This document shows positions 27,206-36,736 of a DNA stretch of 64,000 nucleotides, in pieces. Below the pieces are notes generated by a model. It had not been told where the DNA came from. It made no database searches and was given only the letters and a program-made list of their open reading frames with translations. The stretch covers positions 124,001 to 188,000 of the forward strand of contig NZ_SMYO01000010.1 of the NCBI RefSeq assembly GCF_004358205.1, read 5' to 3'. The position numbers and the translations under genes are program-made. The DNA comes from Bacillus salipaludis (GTDB lineage Bacteria; Bacillota; Bacilli; Bacillales_B; DSM-18226). Every line of letters starts with the position of its first letter. Position 1 is the first letter of the stretch.

Positions 27206-27301
27206 ATCCATCACCCATAGTAGTATGAGCAAATGATATGGCGATTATGAAAAACAGAATAAAAATGGGCAGCATGCGAACGGAAAAACTCTCCACCAGT
27301 T

Positions 27302-27339
27302 AAAACGATGGGGGTCAGACCCCTTAACAGAGACCCCAT
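27302..27339 (-). terminator. Terminator of the sigma/ABC operon
   Basis: ATGGGGTC/GACCCCCAT hairpin followed by TTTTA on the minus strand. It includes the self-complementary GGGGTCAGACCCC. Confidence 0.6.
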
Positions 27340-28463
27340 TATGCAATCTGCTTCTTCCTTATCAAAGATCTTGCGAGGAAGATGGATAGAGAAAGAGTTA
27401 GGGCCGACACCATAATTCCGATATATGGAGCAAGTACAGGGAACCCGAAAATGTTCACCGAAACAAAATTCATATACATATCTTCTACCTTCATAATGTT
27501 GGTAAGGGTGAACATCAATACCTTGTTAAGCCATATCGAGTCAACATCCATTATACTTTGTGTAAGAAGTGGTACACCGAAAAGGAATCCAGAGACGAAA
27601 AAGGAAATAACCGTTGATTTTGATAGAGTCGATACAAGCACCATCACTCCTGCAAAAGCAAGGGCCGCAAGTAAATGGATGCCAATTTGAATCAGGTGAT
27701 ATTCCATAAACGTCAAGCTGCAAGGAGATGTAAAGTATTTATTCGAATACTGAATTGGAAGGCCCCAACCTTTTGTTCCATAAATAAGGGTTCTCATTAT
27801 AAGATTAAAACCCTCCCAGCTGAAAACTACCACCGCAGCAAAAATAAATGCGGCCAAAAACTTTGCCCTCATTGTCTTCACTCGGCCATTTTTTGTGCTG
27901 AGGATATAATTTTCAACTCCTGAAGAATGCTCATTCGAGTAAATTCCGGATAAACCAATTAACAAGAACACCCCTGATATAATCAGCCCAAAAACATTCA
28001 CAAAATCGATTGCTTCCCTCGGGGCAGCCGAATAAGAAATTCTGTCTAATTTCACTTCATTGTACATCTTTTTCTGAAGTTCAAGTTTGTTAGCTAAGGA
28101 GGTATTTCCTTTTTCACGAGCCTCTTTGATTAATTTATTAAGATCCTGATTCCATTCCTTAATCCTTGTTTTAATATTTTGGCTATACACGATATTTTCT
28201 ACAACCGCAGATTCCGCAGATTTTCGTTGATCAGGAGCAGGCTGTTTCGAAAAAAATTCTGTTAGTTCACGGTTTACCTTTTCCGCCTTTTCTAGCTTTT
28301 CGGTTGTAATCGGACCCTCCCACTTCTTATAGACCTCCTGTGTCATTTTCGGATTCTCTACATCCATGGCTATCATCGTAAACCAGCTAAACAAAATAAT
28401 CCCAATAATATAGAGACTTTTTTGTTTAAAAATCTTCATTAGCTCCCATTTAAGCAAACTCAT
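27339..28463 (-). CDS. ABC transporter permease (ABC-2 type)
   Basis: A 374-residue protein with one N-terminal TM helix, a long extracytoplasmic, Lys/Glu-rich segment (about residues 30-150) and about five further helices in the C-terminal half. This is the topology of ABC-2 export permeases. It overlaps the ATPase gene by 4 nt and is the last gene of the sigma-membrane protein-ATPase-permease operon. The substrate is unknown; related operons handle peptides or envelope stress. Confidence 0.85.
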   Translation of the reverse strand: MSLLKWELMKIFKQKSLYIIGIILFSWFTMIAMDVENPKMTQEVYKKWEGPITTEKLEKAEKVNRELTEFFSKQPAPDQRKSAESAVVENIVYSQNIKTRIKEWNQDLNKLIKEAREKGNTSLANKLELQKKMYNEVKLDRISYSAAPREAIDFVNVFGLIISGVFLLIGLSGIYSNEHSSGVENYILSTKNGRVKTMRAKFLAAFIFAAVVVFSWEGFNLIMRTLIYGTKGWGLPIQYSNKYFTSPCSLTFMEYHLIQIGIHLLAALAFAGVMVLVSTLSKSTVISFFVSGFLFGVPLLTQSIMDVDSIWLNKVLMFTLTNIMKVEDMYMNFVSVNIFGFPVLAPYIGIMVSALTLSLSIFLARSLIRKKQIA

Positions 28464-29332
28464 GCCCCCACCCCCTCATCAAAATAATAGAGATATAGAT
28501 CTTCTAGATTAACAGGGACATTGACAGCGACATCGGCCGGTTTCTCCTCAGAAATAATTCTTAATTCAATTCCTTCTGGTTTCCTTGCGATATTCCCCAC
28601 TTTAAAGGATTCCTGGAAGGATGGTATTTCTGCCTCCTCTGCAGGAACACTCCAGACGATATTCTGAATCTGACCTAATAGATTTCGAGGCGTTTCTTTT
28701 TTAATCAGCTGTCCGTTTTTCATAATCAGAATTTCCTTTGCAATGTACTCAATGTCGGACACAATATGGGTCGATAAAAGAACAATCCGATCATTAGCGA
28801 TTTTTGCTAGAAGATTGCGGAAACGAATTCTTTCCTTCGGATCAAGCCCGGCCGTCGGTTCATCCACAATCAATATTTTCGGGTCATTTAGCAGCGCCTG
28901 GGCAATACCGACACGCTGCTTCATCCCACCAGACAATTTCCCCATCTTCACTTTTCTTTTATCATGCAGATTTACAATCTCAAGTAACTCCGCTACTCTT
29001 TGCTGCGCCTCATTTTTTTCAATTCCCTTTAGGCTGGCAATATAATAGAGAAACTTTTCAACGGTAAAATTCCTGTAATAACCAATATGCTGCGGGAGAT
29101 ATCCAAGAACATCACGATAGCGGTCACCCATTTTTGTGATATCTTCCCCGTTAAATGTAATCGTTCCTGATGTCGGTCTCGATACGGTCGCGAGCATCCT
29201 CATCAAGGTTGTTTTACCTGACCCGTTGGCTCCTAGAAATCCGTAAACTCCATTTGTCAGTTCTGCACTGACACCATCTACCGCTCGTTTATCCCCAAAT
29301 ACTTTGGATAGGTTATTTATTTTAAGTTTCAT
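28460..29332 (-). CDS. ABC transporter ATP-binding protein
   Basis: A 290-residue nucleotide-binding subunit. Walker A GANGSGKTT is at residues 34-42, with Q-loop GYLPQHIGYY, signature LSGGMKQR, Walker B ILIVDEPTAGLD and switch STHIVSD. A C-terminal extension of about 70 residues follows, as in ABC-2 exporter ATPases. SD GAGAGGGG. It overlaps its upstream neighbour by 11 nt and the permease by 4 nt. Confidence 0.93.
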   Translation of the reverse strand: MKLKINNLSKVFGDKRAVDGVSAELTNGVYGFLGANGSGKTTLMRMLATVSRPTSGTITFNGEDITKMGDRYRDVLGYLPQHIGYYRNFTVEKFLYYIASLKGIEKNEAQQRVAELLEIVNLHDKRKVKMGKLSGGMKQRVGIAQALLNDPKILIVDEPTAGLDPKERIRFRNLLAKIANDRIVLLSTHIVSDIEYIAKEILIMKNGQLIKKETPRNLLGQIQNIVWSVPAEEAEIPSFQESFKVGNIARKPEGIELRIISEEKPADVAVNVPVNLEDLYLYYFDEGVGA

Positions 29333-30098
29333 AGATTTCCCCTCTCATTTCCATTCTTTTTATTTTCATGATCTGGAATGCCCAAAGGAATACTCCAACT
29401 AGAAGAATTCCGATCATTTCCCGGATATTCATATTTAAAAGAATTTCCCTTACCGCTTCAACTTGCATCATTCCATAACAAACAGCAAACCAAACAGCAA
29501 GCAAAATTCCACTTGCCACATTCCCTTTTGTTTTCATGGCAAAAAGAAAGGCAAGACCTGATACTGCAACAAAAGGAACCGTCCAAGACATAAGCAGTCT
29601 TGTATAAATAATATCCGGGTTCACAATGGAGGAAATGAACGATATGGTTAGATTAATCAGTAAGTTAAATCCCCCAACCACAAGAAGCCGTGAAACAAAG
29701 ATTTGCTGAGTATTGTATTTTAAGGTCATTTCAAGCTCGATTAACCCTTCATCTTTACTTTTCAGAATTTCGAATATCCCTACAATAAACGGCAAAGGAG
29801 CTAGAGTAAATACTGTTATATATGGATTGGCCCTCAACTGGATAAGGCTGATAACGCCAAGCAGGACAAACATTCCATTAAGCCCCCAAAATAGCAAGCC
29901 GAAATTCAACATTTCACGTGTACAGTTAACAATCAGTGATCTTGCTCGTTTTTGAAAAACAAATGCCCTGGTTTCAATCGGCTTAACATTAGACATGATA
30001 TATTCAATCGATGCCTCCATTTCCTCCTCATTGGGGAAGTCGACTTTATAAGAATCGAGAAATTCCTTGATTTCCTTATCCATTTCGATGTTGTTCAT
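29322..30098 (-). CDS. Membrane protein, possible anti-sigma factor of the ECF operon
   Basis: A 258-residue protein with a soluble acidic N-terminal domain of about 75 residues (MDKEIKEFLDSYKVDFPNEEEMEASIEY) followed by about six TM helices. No zinc-binding anti-sigma motif (HxxxCxxC) is present. Position between an ECF sigma gene and an ABC pair, with a 23-nt overlap with the sigma gene, suggests that it restrains the sigma factor or links it to the transporter, as in the B. subtilis sigY-yxl arrangement. The function is inferred from context only. Confidence 0.75.
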   Translation of the reverse strand: MNNIEMDKEIKEFLDSYKVDFPNEEEMEASIEYIMSNVKPIETRAFVFQKRARSLIVNCTREMLNFGLLFWGLNGMFVLLGVISLIQLRANPYITVFTLAPLPFIVGIFEILKSKDEGLIELEMTLKYNTQQIFVSRLLVVGGFNLLINLTISFISSIVNPDIIYTRLLMSWTVPFVAVSGLAFLFAMKTKGNVASGILLAVWFAVCYGMMQVEAVREILLNMNIREMIGILLVGVFLWAFQIMKIKRMEMRGEIYET

Positions 30099-30642
30099 CT
30101 AGGTCACCCCGTTTCAAGTAATGTTCGAGTTTCTTAAGACCCTGCTTTAGTCGAGATTTCACGGTTGGAACGCTCGTATTCGTCACTGCGGCAATCTCCG
30201 AAATCTTCATTTCATTGTAGTATTTAAGCAGGATCGCCTCTCTTTGGAAATCAGGAAGCGTCTCAAGTGCCCGCTTCATCTCTTTTCTCTTTTCATTTTT
30301 TTCAAATATAGAGGAAACACTTTTCACAGTTCTCGTATCATCATTTTCATACAACTCATAGGTATTTTGGCTTTCCTTATGAGCCTTGCTCTTTAAAAAG
30401 TCCTTTGCATGATTACTCGCTACCGTTAAAAGCCAGCTTTTAAAATCGGAGGATGGCTGAAATTTTGTTATATTGTTTAAGAGTTTAATAAATGTCTCTT
30501 GCGTCAGATCTTTTGCCAGCTCCTTATCCCCCATCATTCGGTAAAGAAAACTATAGACCAGCTTATAATGTCGCCTCACCAATATTTCCTGGCTAGACCT
30601 GCTGCCCTTCTTCACTTCAGCAATCAGTTCTAAATCGGTCAT
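30076..30642 (-). CDS. ECF-type RNA polymerase sigma factor
   Basis: A 188-residue sigma-70 family factor. Region 2 (about residues 22-90) has FLYRMMGDKELAKDLTQETFIKL and FKSWLLTVASNHAKDFL. Region 4 (about 125-175) has LPDFQREAILLKYYNEMKISEIA with the helix-turn-helix VPTVKSRLKQGLKKL. SD GGAGG with 7-nt spacing. It is first in a four-gene operon with overlapping ends and probably autoregulated. A long Glu/Lys linker joins the regions. Confidence 0.9.
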   Translation of the reverse strand: MTDLELIAEVKKGSRSSQEILVRRHYKLVYSFLYRMMGDKELAKDLTQETFIKLLNNITKFQPSSDFKSWLLTVASNHAKDFLKSKAHKESQNTYELYENDDTRTVKSVSSIFEKNEKRKEMKRALETLPDFQREAILLKYYNEMKISEIAAVTNTSVPTVKSRLKQGLKKLEHYLKRGDLDEQHRNG

Positions 30643-30907
30643 CTCTACACCTCCGATAAGGTAACGAAATTGAGTTAAAAAAAGATTTAAGAAATCGAAA
30701 CCTTTTTCACATTTCTATTAAATACCAAAATTTGGCGATGGGTCAAAACATAATAACTCTCACTTTTAAAGATTAAGATTTCGGCATTCAAAAGGTTCTC
30801 GTTTTATAGAAATTAAGAATAATTTAGGGTTTTTTTAGTATAAAATGAGAGTCTTTTTATCGGTATATGTAAGGAAGGTAGTTAATTATCCAAGGGGAGG
30901 TTCCACC

Positions 30908-31480
30908 ATGAAGCAAAAATGAATTAAACTAATACTTTTTCTTACTGCTCTAGGGCTGGTTGCTCATTTTATATTTAAGGATTCCACTCCTTCTAATAAA
31001 AAAGTCACTCATCAAGCGGTTCCTTTACCGACTGAACTCCAACCGGTAGTTAAGGAACAAAGCAACAATTTAATCCAACAGGCAGCAAAAAAAGGAATTG
31101 TGGTCGTGATTACAGATGGCTTTCGCAGTGTTGCGGAGCAAAACCGTCTTTATGAACAGGGACTGGCCACTGAGGGGAATATTGTCACGAATGCAAAAGG
31201 AGGAGAATCCTATCATAATTATGGGTTAGCAATTGATTTTGCACTTAAGAACTCTTCAGGAAATTTCATTTGGGATCGGCAATACGATGGCAATAAAAAT
31301 GGAAAGGCTGATTGGAACGAGGTAGTCAATATGGCAAAGTCATTAGGCTTTGAATGGGGTGGAGATTGGGCTCAATTTAAAGATTATCCTCATCTGCAGA
31401 TGGACTTTGGACTGACAATTGCCGATTTGCAGAATGGGGAAAGACCCGATGAATCATCCGTAGTAGCGGATAACCGCTGA
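30908..31480 (+). pseudogene. M15-family peptidase (VanY/CwlK-like) with nonsense codon at position 5
   Basis: From the ATG at 30908 (excellent SD AAGGGGAGG) the frame reads MKQK-TGA-IKLILFLTALG... and stays open for 186 further codons. After a membrane anchor come a linker and a complete peptidase M15 domain: TDGFRSVAEQNRLYEQGLA, the zinc-ligand motif SYHNYGLAIDF and the final DYPHLQ. Such enzymes cleave L-Ala-D-Glu or D-Ala-D-Ala bonds in peptidoglycan. The TGA (30920-30922) replaces what could have been TGG. The next in-frame start (GTG near 31100) would lack the anchor and part of the domain. So this is a fresh pseudogene, a sequencing error, or a gene depending on rare read-through; TGA is an ordinary stop elsewhere here. 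Confidence 0.8.
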
Positions 31481-31544
31481 CATTCCATGCCATCTCTCAT
31501 CATCGAATCTATTTTTCGTATCTCCATGGGATTAGCCGCATGAA

Positions 31545-31584
31545 GGGAGCCTCCACCATTTTCGCGATGGGAGGCCCCCTTTTA
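31545..31584 (+). terminator. Terminator after the M15 peptidase gene
   Basis: GGGAGCCTCC/GGAGGCCCCC hairpin followed by TTTTATT, between convergent genes. Confidence 0.7.
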
Positions 31585-31593
31585 TTGAAATGC

Positions 31594-33537
31594 TTATAAA
31601 CAATGCATCATTCCTTCGGCTTCATCCCATTTTACGGTAAAGCCTTGTCCCTTTGAACAAAAGATTGAGGAAGAAGTATAGTCTGGATCAGCATTTTTAT
31701 CATATCCGATGTGTTCGATTACCTCCTCTGCATTATGACAGAGGTGATAACCAGCAAAGGTTAGACTCATTCGCCCTTTCCCTTGGGTAAAAGAGGCTAG
31801 TTCCATGCTGTAGTTCATAAAGGTCGCAACAGGAACGATTCCAGTTAAGATGGCTTTATCGCCATCAGTCATTGGGGAGTCAATCCGGCCATGGGCAGCC
31901 TGCACATCTGATAAGACACGTCCCATTTGATTACTCGTAACGATAATTTTAAAGTGGTAAAAAGGTTCGAGCAGGATGTTATTTGCCTTTTCCAATCCCT
32001 GCCTCAAGGCACGAAATACTGCCTCCCGAAAATCTCCGCCATGAGTATGCTTATTATGTGCTCTTCCCGTTAAAAGCGTTACTTTTAAATCAGTAATCGG
32101 TGAACCGGTTAAGAGACCGTGATGTTCCCGTTCAACTAGGTGCTGTCCTACCAGGTTTTGCAGGCCAATGGATAAATCGTCGGTATGGCAGCTGCTTTCA
32201 TAAAGAATTCCGCTGTTTCGTTTTCCAGGTTCGATTTTTAAATGCACTTCTGCATAATGCTTTAATGGTTCAAAATGACCGTACCCAATTACTTCGTTAT
32301 CAATTGTTTCCTTATAAAGAATCTCTGGCTGTTCAAATGCGATCTTTAAATGAAATCTTTCGAATATGATTTGCTCAAGTACTTCTAATTGAATGGCGCC
32401 CATGACATGAAGATGAATTTCCTGCAGGCGCTCCTCCCAAATTACATAGAGCGAAGGGTCCTCACTATCCAGCATAAGAAAATATTTTAATGCTTCCTTT
32501 GGATTCACTCCGGGGTCAAATACGACCTTAGATTTTAGTGTTGGGACCATATCATATACGGCTTTTTCCTCTAGGGCGCCTACCCCGTCACCAACAGAAG
32601 CATTTGTGATTCCGGTAACAGCAAAAAGCTCGCCTGCAGAAACTTGGTCGATTTGCCGGTATTGACTGCCATTATACATACGGATTTGCGTTACCTTCTC
32701 CATCCCACCATTTCCACATGCAATCCCATCGCGTACCTTTAACGTACCGCTTAATGCTTTTATAAAAGTGACTCTTGTGCCGGTTTCATCATAACGGATT
32801 TTATAAACGCGGCCTGCAAAAGGTGCATTGCTATCAAAGTCTGTAACCGTTAATAAATCAAACTTTTCCAGGAAGTTTTTCACTCCGATATCCTGCAGTG
32901 CTGAACCGCTTGCACAAGGATAAATTTCCGCGGCTTGAATCATGGATTGCATTTTTTCCAGCCATAATTCTGGTTCATACCCATTTTCCATATAATACTC
33001 AAATACTTCTTCGTCCCTCTCGGCGATAAATTCCATCAATTCTTCTGACATTGTTCTATCTGATAAGGATGCTGATATATCACAAAGATCCTTGGTGAAA
33101 TTACTGCGAATCTCCTCAAGTACCTCTTCAACATTTGCACCGGTACGATCAATTTTATTGATAAAAAAGAAGGTGGGCACATGGTGTTTTTTTAGTAGAT
33201 TCCAAACCGTTTCTGTATGACCTTCAATGCCTTCAACCGCACTAATCAGGATAATTGCAAAATCCATCACTTGGATGGCCCTCTCCATTTCTGGGGAAAA
33301 ATCTACGTGCCCTGGTGTATCAATTAGATAATAGGTTGAATTTCCGTATTCAAACATACCTTGGTCAGCAAAAACGGTAATGCCGCGCTGCTTTTCAATC
33401 TCATGACTATCAAGAAAGGCGTCTTGGTGGTCCACCCGCCCAAGTTTTTTAATACTTTTTGTATGAAAAAGCAGCTGCTCAGAAAAAGTGGTTTTTCCTG
33501 CATCCACATGTGCTAAAATTCCAATTGTTTTATTCAT
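31594..33537 (-). CDS. TetM/EF-G-like translation GTPase
   Basis: A 647-residue ribosome-binding GTPase with the five-domain plan of EF-G and tetracycline ribosomal protection proteins. G1 is AHVDAGKTT, G3 DTPGHVDF, G4 NKIDR. Its N-terminus (NKTIGILAHVDAGKTTFSEQ) and length fit the Tet(M)/OtrA branch rather than EF-G. The C-terminal end (PDYTSSSIFCSKGQGF) differs from that remembered for Tet(M), so a housekeeping or other protective role is as likely as tetracycline resistance. It is a single gene; AGGAG precedes the ATG at a long spacing of 11. Confidence 0.88.
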   Translation of the reverse strand: MNKTIGILAHVDAGKTTFSEQLLFHTKSIKKLGRVDHQDAFLDSHEIEKQRGITVFADQGMFEYGNSTYYLIDTPGHVDFSPEMERAIQVMDFAIILISAVEGIEGHTETVWNLLKKHHVPTFFFINKIDRTGANVEEVLEEIRSNFTKDLCDISASLSDRTMSEELMEFIAERDEEVFEYYMENGYEPELWLEKMQSMIQAAEIYPCASGSALQDIGVKNFLEKFDLLTVTDFDSNAPFAGRVYKIRYDETGTRVTFIKALSGTLKVRDGIACGNGGMEKVTQIRMYNGSQYRQIDQVSAGELFAVTGITNASVGDGVGALEEKAVYDMVPTLKSKVVFDPGVNPKEALKYFLMLDSEDPSLYVIWEERLQEIHLHVMGAIQLEVLEQIIFERFHLKIAFEQPEILYKETIDNEVIGYGHFEPLKHYAEVHLKIEPGKRNSGILYESSCHTDDLSIGLQNLVGQHLVEREHHGLLTGSPITDLKVTLLTGRAHNKHTHGGDFREAVFRALRQGLEKANNILLEPFYHFKIIVTSNQMGRVLSDVQAAHGRIDSPMTDGDKAILTGIVPVATFMNYSMELASFTQGKGRMSLTFAGYHLCHNAEEVIEHIGYDKNADPDYTSSSIFCSKGQGFTVKWDEAEGMMHCL

Positions 33538-33774
33538 ATTCCGAGGTGCTCCTATTCTATCACTACAGTTATCTTCCTCACTATTATATCAGTATTATCA
33601 GGGTTTCACTTGTAATGTAAAGTATAAAAGAAGTCCTTTTGGTACAGTTTCTTTATCTTATGGTTCATTCAGGTATTATTAAAAATGGTGACCAGGTTTC
33701 TGTCCTTTCCCACCATTTCCTCTTTTATTTACAGTGCTTCGTTGGACGTATTTTTGGTTTTTCCTAAATACATT
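33538..33774. other. Intergenic region, no gene seen
   Basis: About 237 bp upstream of the GTPase gene plus the terminator beyond it. No leader ORF or attenuator like that of tet(M) was recognised. Confidence 0.3.
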
Positions 33775-33826
33775 GACAAAGAGGCTAATATTTGGAAGGA
33801 AAACTCCTACCTCCTATTAGCCTCGA
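33775..33826 (-). terminator. Terminator of the M20 amidohydrolase operon
   Basis: GAGGCTAATA/TATTAGCCTC outer stem with an inner GGAGG/CCTTCC pairing, just after the stop at 33844. Confidence 0.7.
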
Positions 33827-33843
33827 TTTTGTATATTGCCAAG

Positions 33844-35028
33844 CTACAAATTTTTAGAACATAATTTTGTTGCAATCCCTACAAAATAATCGACCCCGTA
33901 TAGTAATGCGGACTCATCGATTTTAAATTTTGGATGATGAAGCGGATAGGCTTCACCAAAATCTTCATGATGAACACCAATAAATTGCATTGAGGAAGGA
34001 ACTTTTTGGGCTATGGCTGAAAAATCTTCACCGCCAAATAAAGGCTCCTTCGCATGGATTACATTTTCTGTTCCAAAAATATCTACTGCTACTTCTCTTG
34101 TAATCTCAACTGCCTTTTTATCATTTACCACACTTTCATAGCCATCATGCCAAACAATTTCATATTGAGCGCCGTGTGCTTCGGTAATTCCTTTTACAAT
34201 TTGGTTGACATAGTTTTTAGCCTTTATACGGATCTCAGGGTCGATTGCACGTATGGTACCACCAAGCTCTGCCGTCTCTGGGATAATATTGAGTGCACTC
34301 CCTCCATGGAATTCCGTAATAGAAATAACCGGTGAATGTAAAGCTGGTAGTTTCCTTGATACAATATGTTGAATGTTGGAGGCAATTTCTACCCCCACCG
34401 CAATCGGGTCCACTGTTAATTCAGGTGTGGATGCATGTCCCCCATAACCGATGACCTTGATCTCGAAGTCATCATTAGACGCACAAAGCACACCTTCCCT
34501 CATACAGATCGAACCGGATTGTTCATATGGTGTGACATGAAGGGCAAAAGCATAATCAACACCATCCACAGCGCCTTTTTCAACAAGCTCGATTGCTCCG
34601 CCTGGAGGCATTTCCTCAGCATGTTGGAAAATAAATCTGATTTCGCCGGCTATTTCATCTCTCTTTTCGGAAAGAATTTTCGCTGCACCTAACAGCATAG
34701 CGGTATGTGCATCATGCCCACAGGCATGCATGACTCCAGGATTCTTTGATTGAAATTCAATATCCGCTTCCTCTTGAATTGGAAGTGCATCCATATCTGC
34801 ACGAAAAGCAATAGTCGGCTGTTTTTCCCTCAATTGTTTTCCGCCTTTTAACACTCCCAAAACACTTGTTTTTGTTGGTCTTGTTACTTCTAATCCTGTA
34901 AAAGATTTTAATAGATTATAAACATATTCAGATGTTTGAACTTCCTTAAAAGAAAGTTCTGGATTTTCATGTAAATTCCTTCTCCATGTAATCACTTCAT
35001 CTTTTATAGTAATTTGTTTGGCTATCAA
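33844..35028 (-). CDS. M20-family amidohydrolase (N-acyl amino acid / hippurate hydrolase type)
   Basis: A 394-residue metallo-amidohydrolase. It opens with ITWRRNLHENPELSF, followed by metal ligands in FRADMDALPIQEE, MHACGHDAHTAMLLGAA, IFQHAEEMPPGG and LFGGEDFS; the dimerisation domain lies between. The family cleaves N-acyl amino acids. The longer reading from ATG 35070 has no SD, whereas AAAGGAG precedes TTG 35028, leaving the usual short N-terminus. It is last in the DUF3311-symporter-hydrolase unit, which suggests import and cleavage of an acylated amino acid. Confidence 0.88.
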   Translation of the reverse strand: MIAKQITIKDEVITWRRNLHENPELSFKEVQTSEYVYNLLKSFTGLEVTRPTKTSVLGVLKGGKQLREKQPTIAFRADMDALPIQEEADIEFQSKNPGVMHACGHDAHTAMLLGAAKILSEKRDEIAGEIRFIFQHAEEMPPGGAIELVEKGAVDGVDYAFALHVTPYEQSGSICMREGVLCASNDDFEIKVIGYGGHASTPELTVDPIAVGVEIASNIQHIVSRKLPALHSPVISITEFHGGSALNIIPETAELGGTIRAIDPEIRIKAKNYVNQIVKGITEAHGAQYEIVWHDGYESVVNDKKAVEITREVAVDIFGTENVIHAKEPLFGGEDFSAIAQKVPSSMQFIGVHHEDFGEAYPLHHPKFKIDESALLYGVDYFVGIATKLCSKNL

Positions 35029-35072
35029 TTTATCTCTCTCCTTTAACTTTTCACCTAAACTGTGAAGCATGA

Positions 35073-36545
35073 TTAAGAATTAACATCCACATTTTCAAGT
35101 TGATTTTCTGAAACATTTTTTACTCTTGTTATAGCGCTAACTCCTATCGTAACAATCAGGTTAACTCCCAGCGCTACGATTCCACTGTCAATGTCCTTAA
35201 TGACTTGTGGCCAGTGAGGAAATAATGTCGCAATAGTAGAATTTGTAATGGTCATTAAAGCCACTGTTACGGCACCTGCGATGATTCCCGCAAATGCTCC
35301 TTGCAATGAAACAGGGTTCTTCTTCCATAAACTGAAAAATAAAGCTGGAAACAACTGAGCTACAAATCCATAGGCCATGATTAATAACATGAAAATCATT
35401 TCCCCGCCTCTAAATGTAAAATAAACAGACAATAGGGCAAGGATTGGTACAGACGTGCGGGCAATACGGGCAATCTGTTGATCCGATGTATCCGGTTTCA
35501 AAACTTTAACTACATTTTTCGCTACTAGTGTGGATGCAGTCATTAACAGCATTGAACTTGGTACAAGCGCCGTTAATAATCCGGCACCTCCAATGATTCC
35601 GATAAACCATGGGTCAAATGATTTTTTAGCTATTTCAAATAGGGCTAAATCTGGATCTTTTAATCCGGGAACTACTAGAACTGCAGCAAAGCCAATAAAT
35701 AAAACTAAAATTAGGACAATCTGGTAAAGTGGCGTTAATGCTGAATTACGTCGCAAAATATGTGCATTTTTTGCCGTTAAACTAGCTGCAAACAAATGCG
35801 GCCACATCGATGCACCAAGGGCAAAAAGGATGCACGTTGAAATATACCAAGACAAACCGTAACCAGAATTAGGAAGAGTTAAAAAGTTAGGTTTAGCAGC
35901 ATTAATTTTTTCAAACATGGGCGTAAATCCACCATAATAATGGTAGGGTAAGTAAATAGACATAACTAAAATGACAACTAACATCAAGATATCCTTTACA
36001 ACCGCTGTCCACGCAGAACCATGTATCCCTGAAATCGTTACATAAATTGAAACGGAAACCGCTCCAATCCATATGGCAACCGCCGGTGAAATCGCCCCGT
36101 AAGAAGCCTCTGAAACAATAATCCCTAACCCTTTAAATTGCAAAACAAGGTATGGAATAAGAGAAATAATTCCTACAACAGCCGTAAGAACACCTAATTT
36201 TGTGCTATTATACTTGCTGACAAAGAAATCAGATTGGGTCAAAATATTGTTTTTCTTTGCATATTTCCAAATTGGAGGAAAGAACCAATACATGACAATG
36301 TAGCAAAGCGAACTAAATACATAGATCATTGGGCCGCCAAGACCATATGCCCCGCCACTTCCCCCAAGGAAGGTATAGGTAGTAAAGTTTTCACCGGCCA
36401 TTAACAGGAACACAAAAATCGTTCCAAAGGCTCGGCCACCTACTGCCCACTGATTTAGATTCATTTCTTTTCCCTTTTTTGCCCGAATTCCTATATAAAT
36501 GGAAAAAGCGAGAAAAACTAAAATAATAAGTAGAGAAACATTCAT
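35073..36545 (-). CDS. Sodium:solute symporter (SSF family)
   Basis: A 490-residue SSF transporter with about 13 TM helices. Landmarks are NLNQWAVGGRAFGTIFVFLLMAGENFTTYTFLGGSG near the N-terminus and ALVPSSMLLMTASTLVAKNV in TM8, with Na+-site serines/threonines. It overlaps the DUF3311 gene by 4 nt. The substrate is not known; the downstream M20 amidohydrolase suggests an N-acyl amino acid or small peptide-like compound. Confidence 0.9.
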   Translation of the reverse strand: MNVSLLIILVFLAFSIYIGIRAKKGKEMNLNQWAVGGRAFGTIFVFLLMAGENFTTYTFLGGSGGAYGLGGPMIYVFSSLCYIVMYWFFPPIWKYAKKNNILTQSDFFVSKYNSTKLGVLTAVVGIISLIPYLVLQFKGLGIIVSEASYGAISPAVAIWIGAVSVSIYVTISGIHGSAWTAVVKDILMLVVILVMSIYLPYHYYGGFTPMFEKINAAKPNFLTLPNSGYGLSWYISTCILFALGASMWPHLFAASLTAKNAHILRRNSALTPLYQIVLILVLFIGFAAVLVVPGLKDPDLALFEIAKKSFDPWFIGIIGGAGLLTALVPSSMLLMTASTLVAKNVVKVLKPDTSDQQIARIARTSVPILALLSVYFTFRGGEMIFMLLIMAYGFVAQLFPALFFSLWKKNPVSLQGAFAGIIAGAVTVALMTITNSTIATLFPHWPQVIKDIDSGIVALGVNLIVTIGVSAITRVKNVSENQLENVDVNS

Positions 36546-36736
36546 GATTCCTCACCATCCTCTTCAATAGGGTAAAGTAAATTACTAATCCCCATACCTA
36601 TGGCAGATAAAACAAGCCATAGAGTTGCCCAGAACATGACAAAGGGCATCCCTAAGACATAGGGCTCTACCTTATTAATAACGGTCAGCGAGCCAATAAA
36701 TGGGATAATCGATAACAAAATACAGATTTTCTTCAT
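36542..36736 (-). CDS. DUF3311 family small membrane protein
   Basis: A 64-residue, two-TM protein of the DUF3311 type, which is regularly encoded next to SSF symporters and is thought to be an accessory subunit. GAGGGGG lies 6 nt before the ATG at 36736; a TTG 15 nt earlier was not chosen. It is first in the transport operon. Confidence 0.82.
   Translation of the reverse strand: MKKICILLSIIPFIGSLTVINKVEPYVLGMPFVMFWATLWLVLSAIGMGISNLLYPIEEDGEES

Noticed and set aside
30920..30922. TGA read as tryptophan or selenocysteine
   Set aside because: TGA ends larB and other genes here normally, and no recoding hairpin was seen after the codon.
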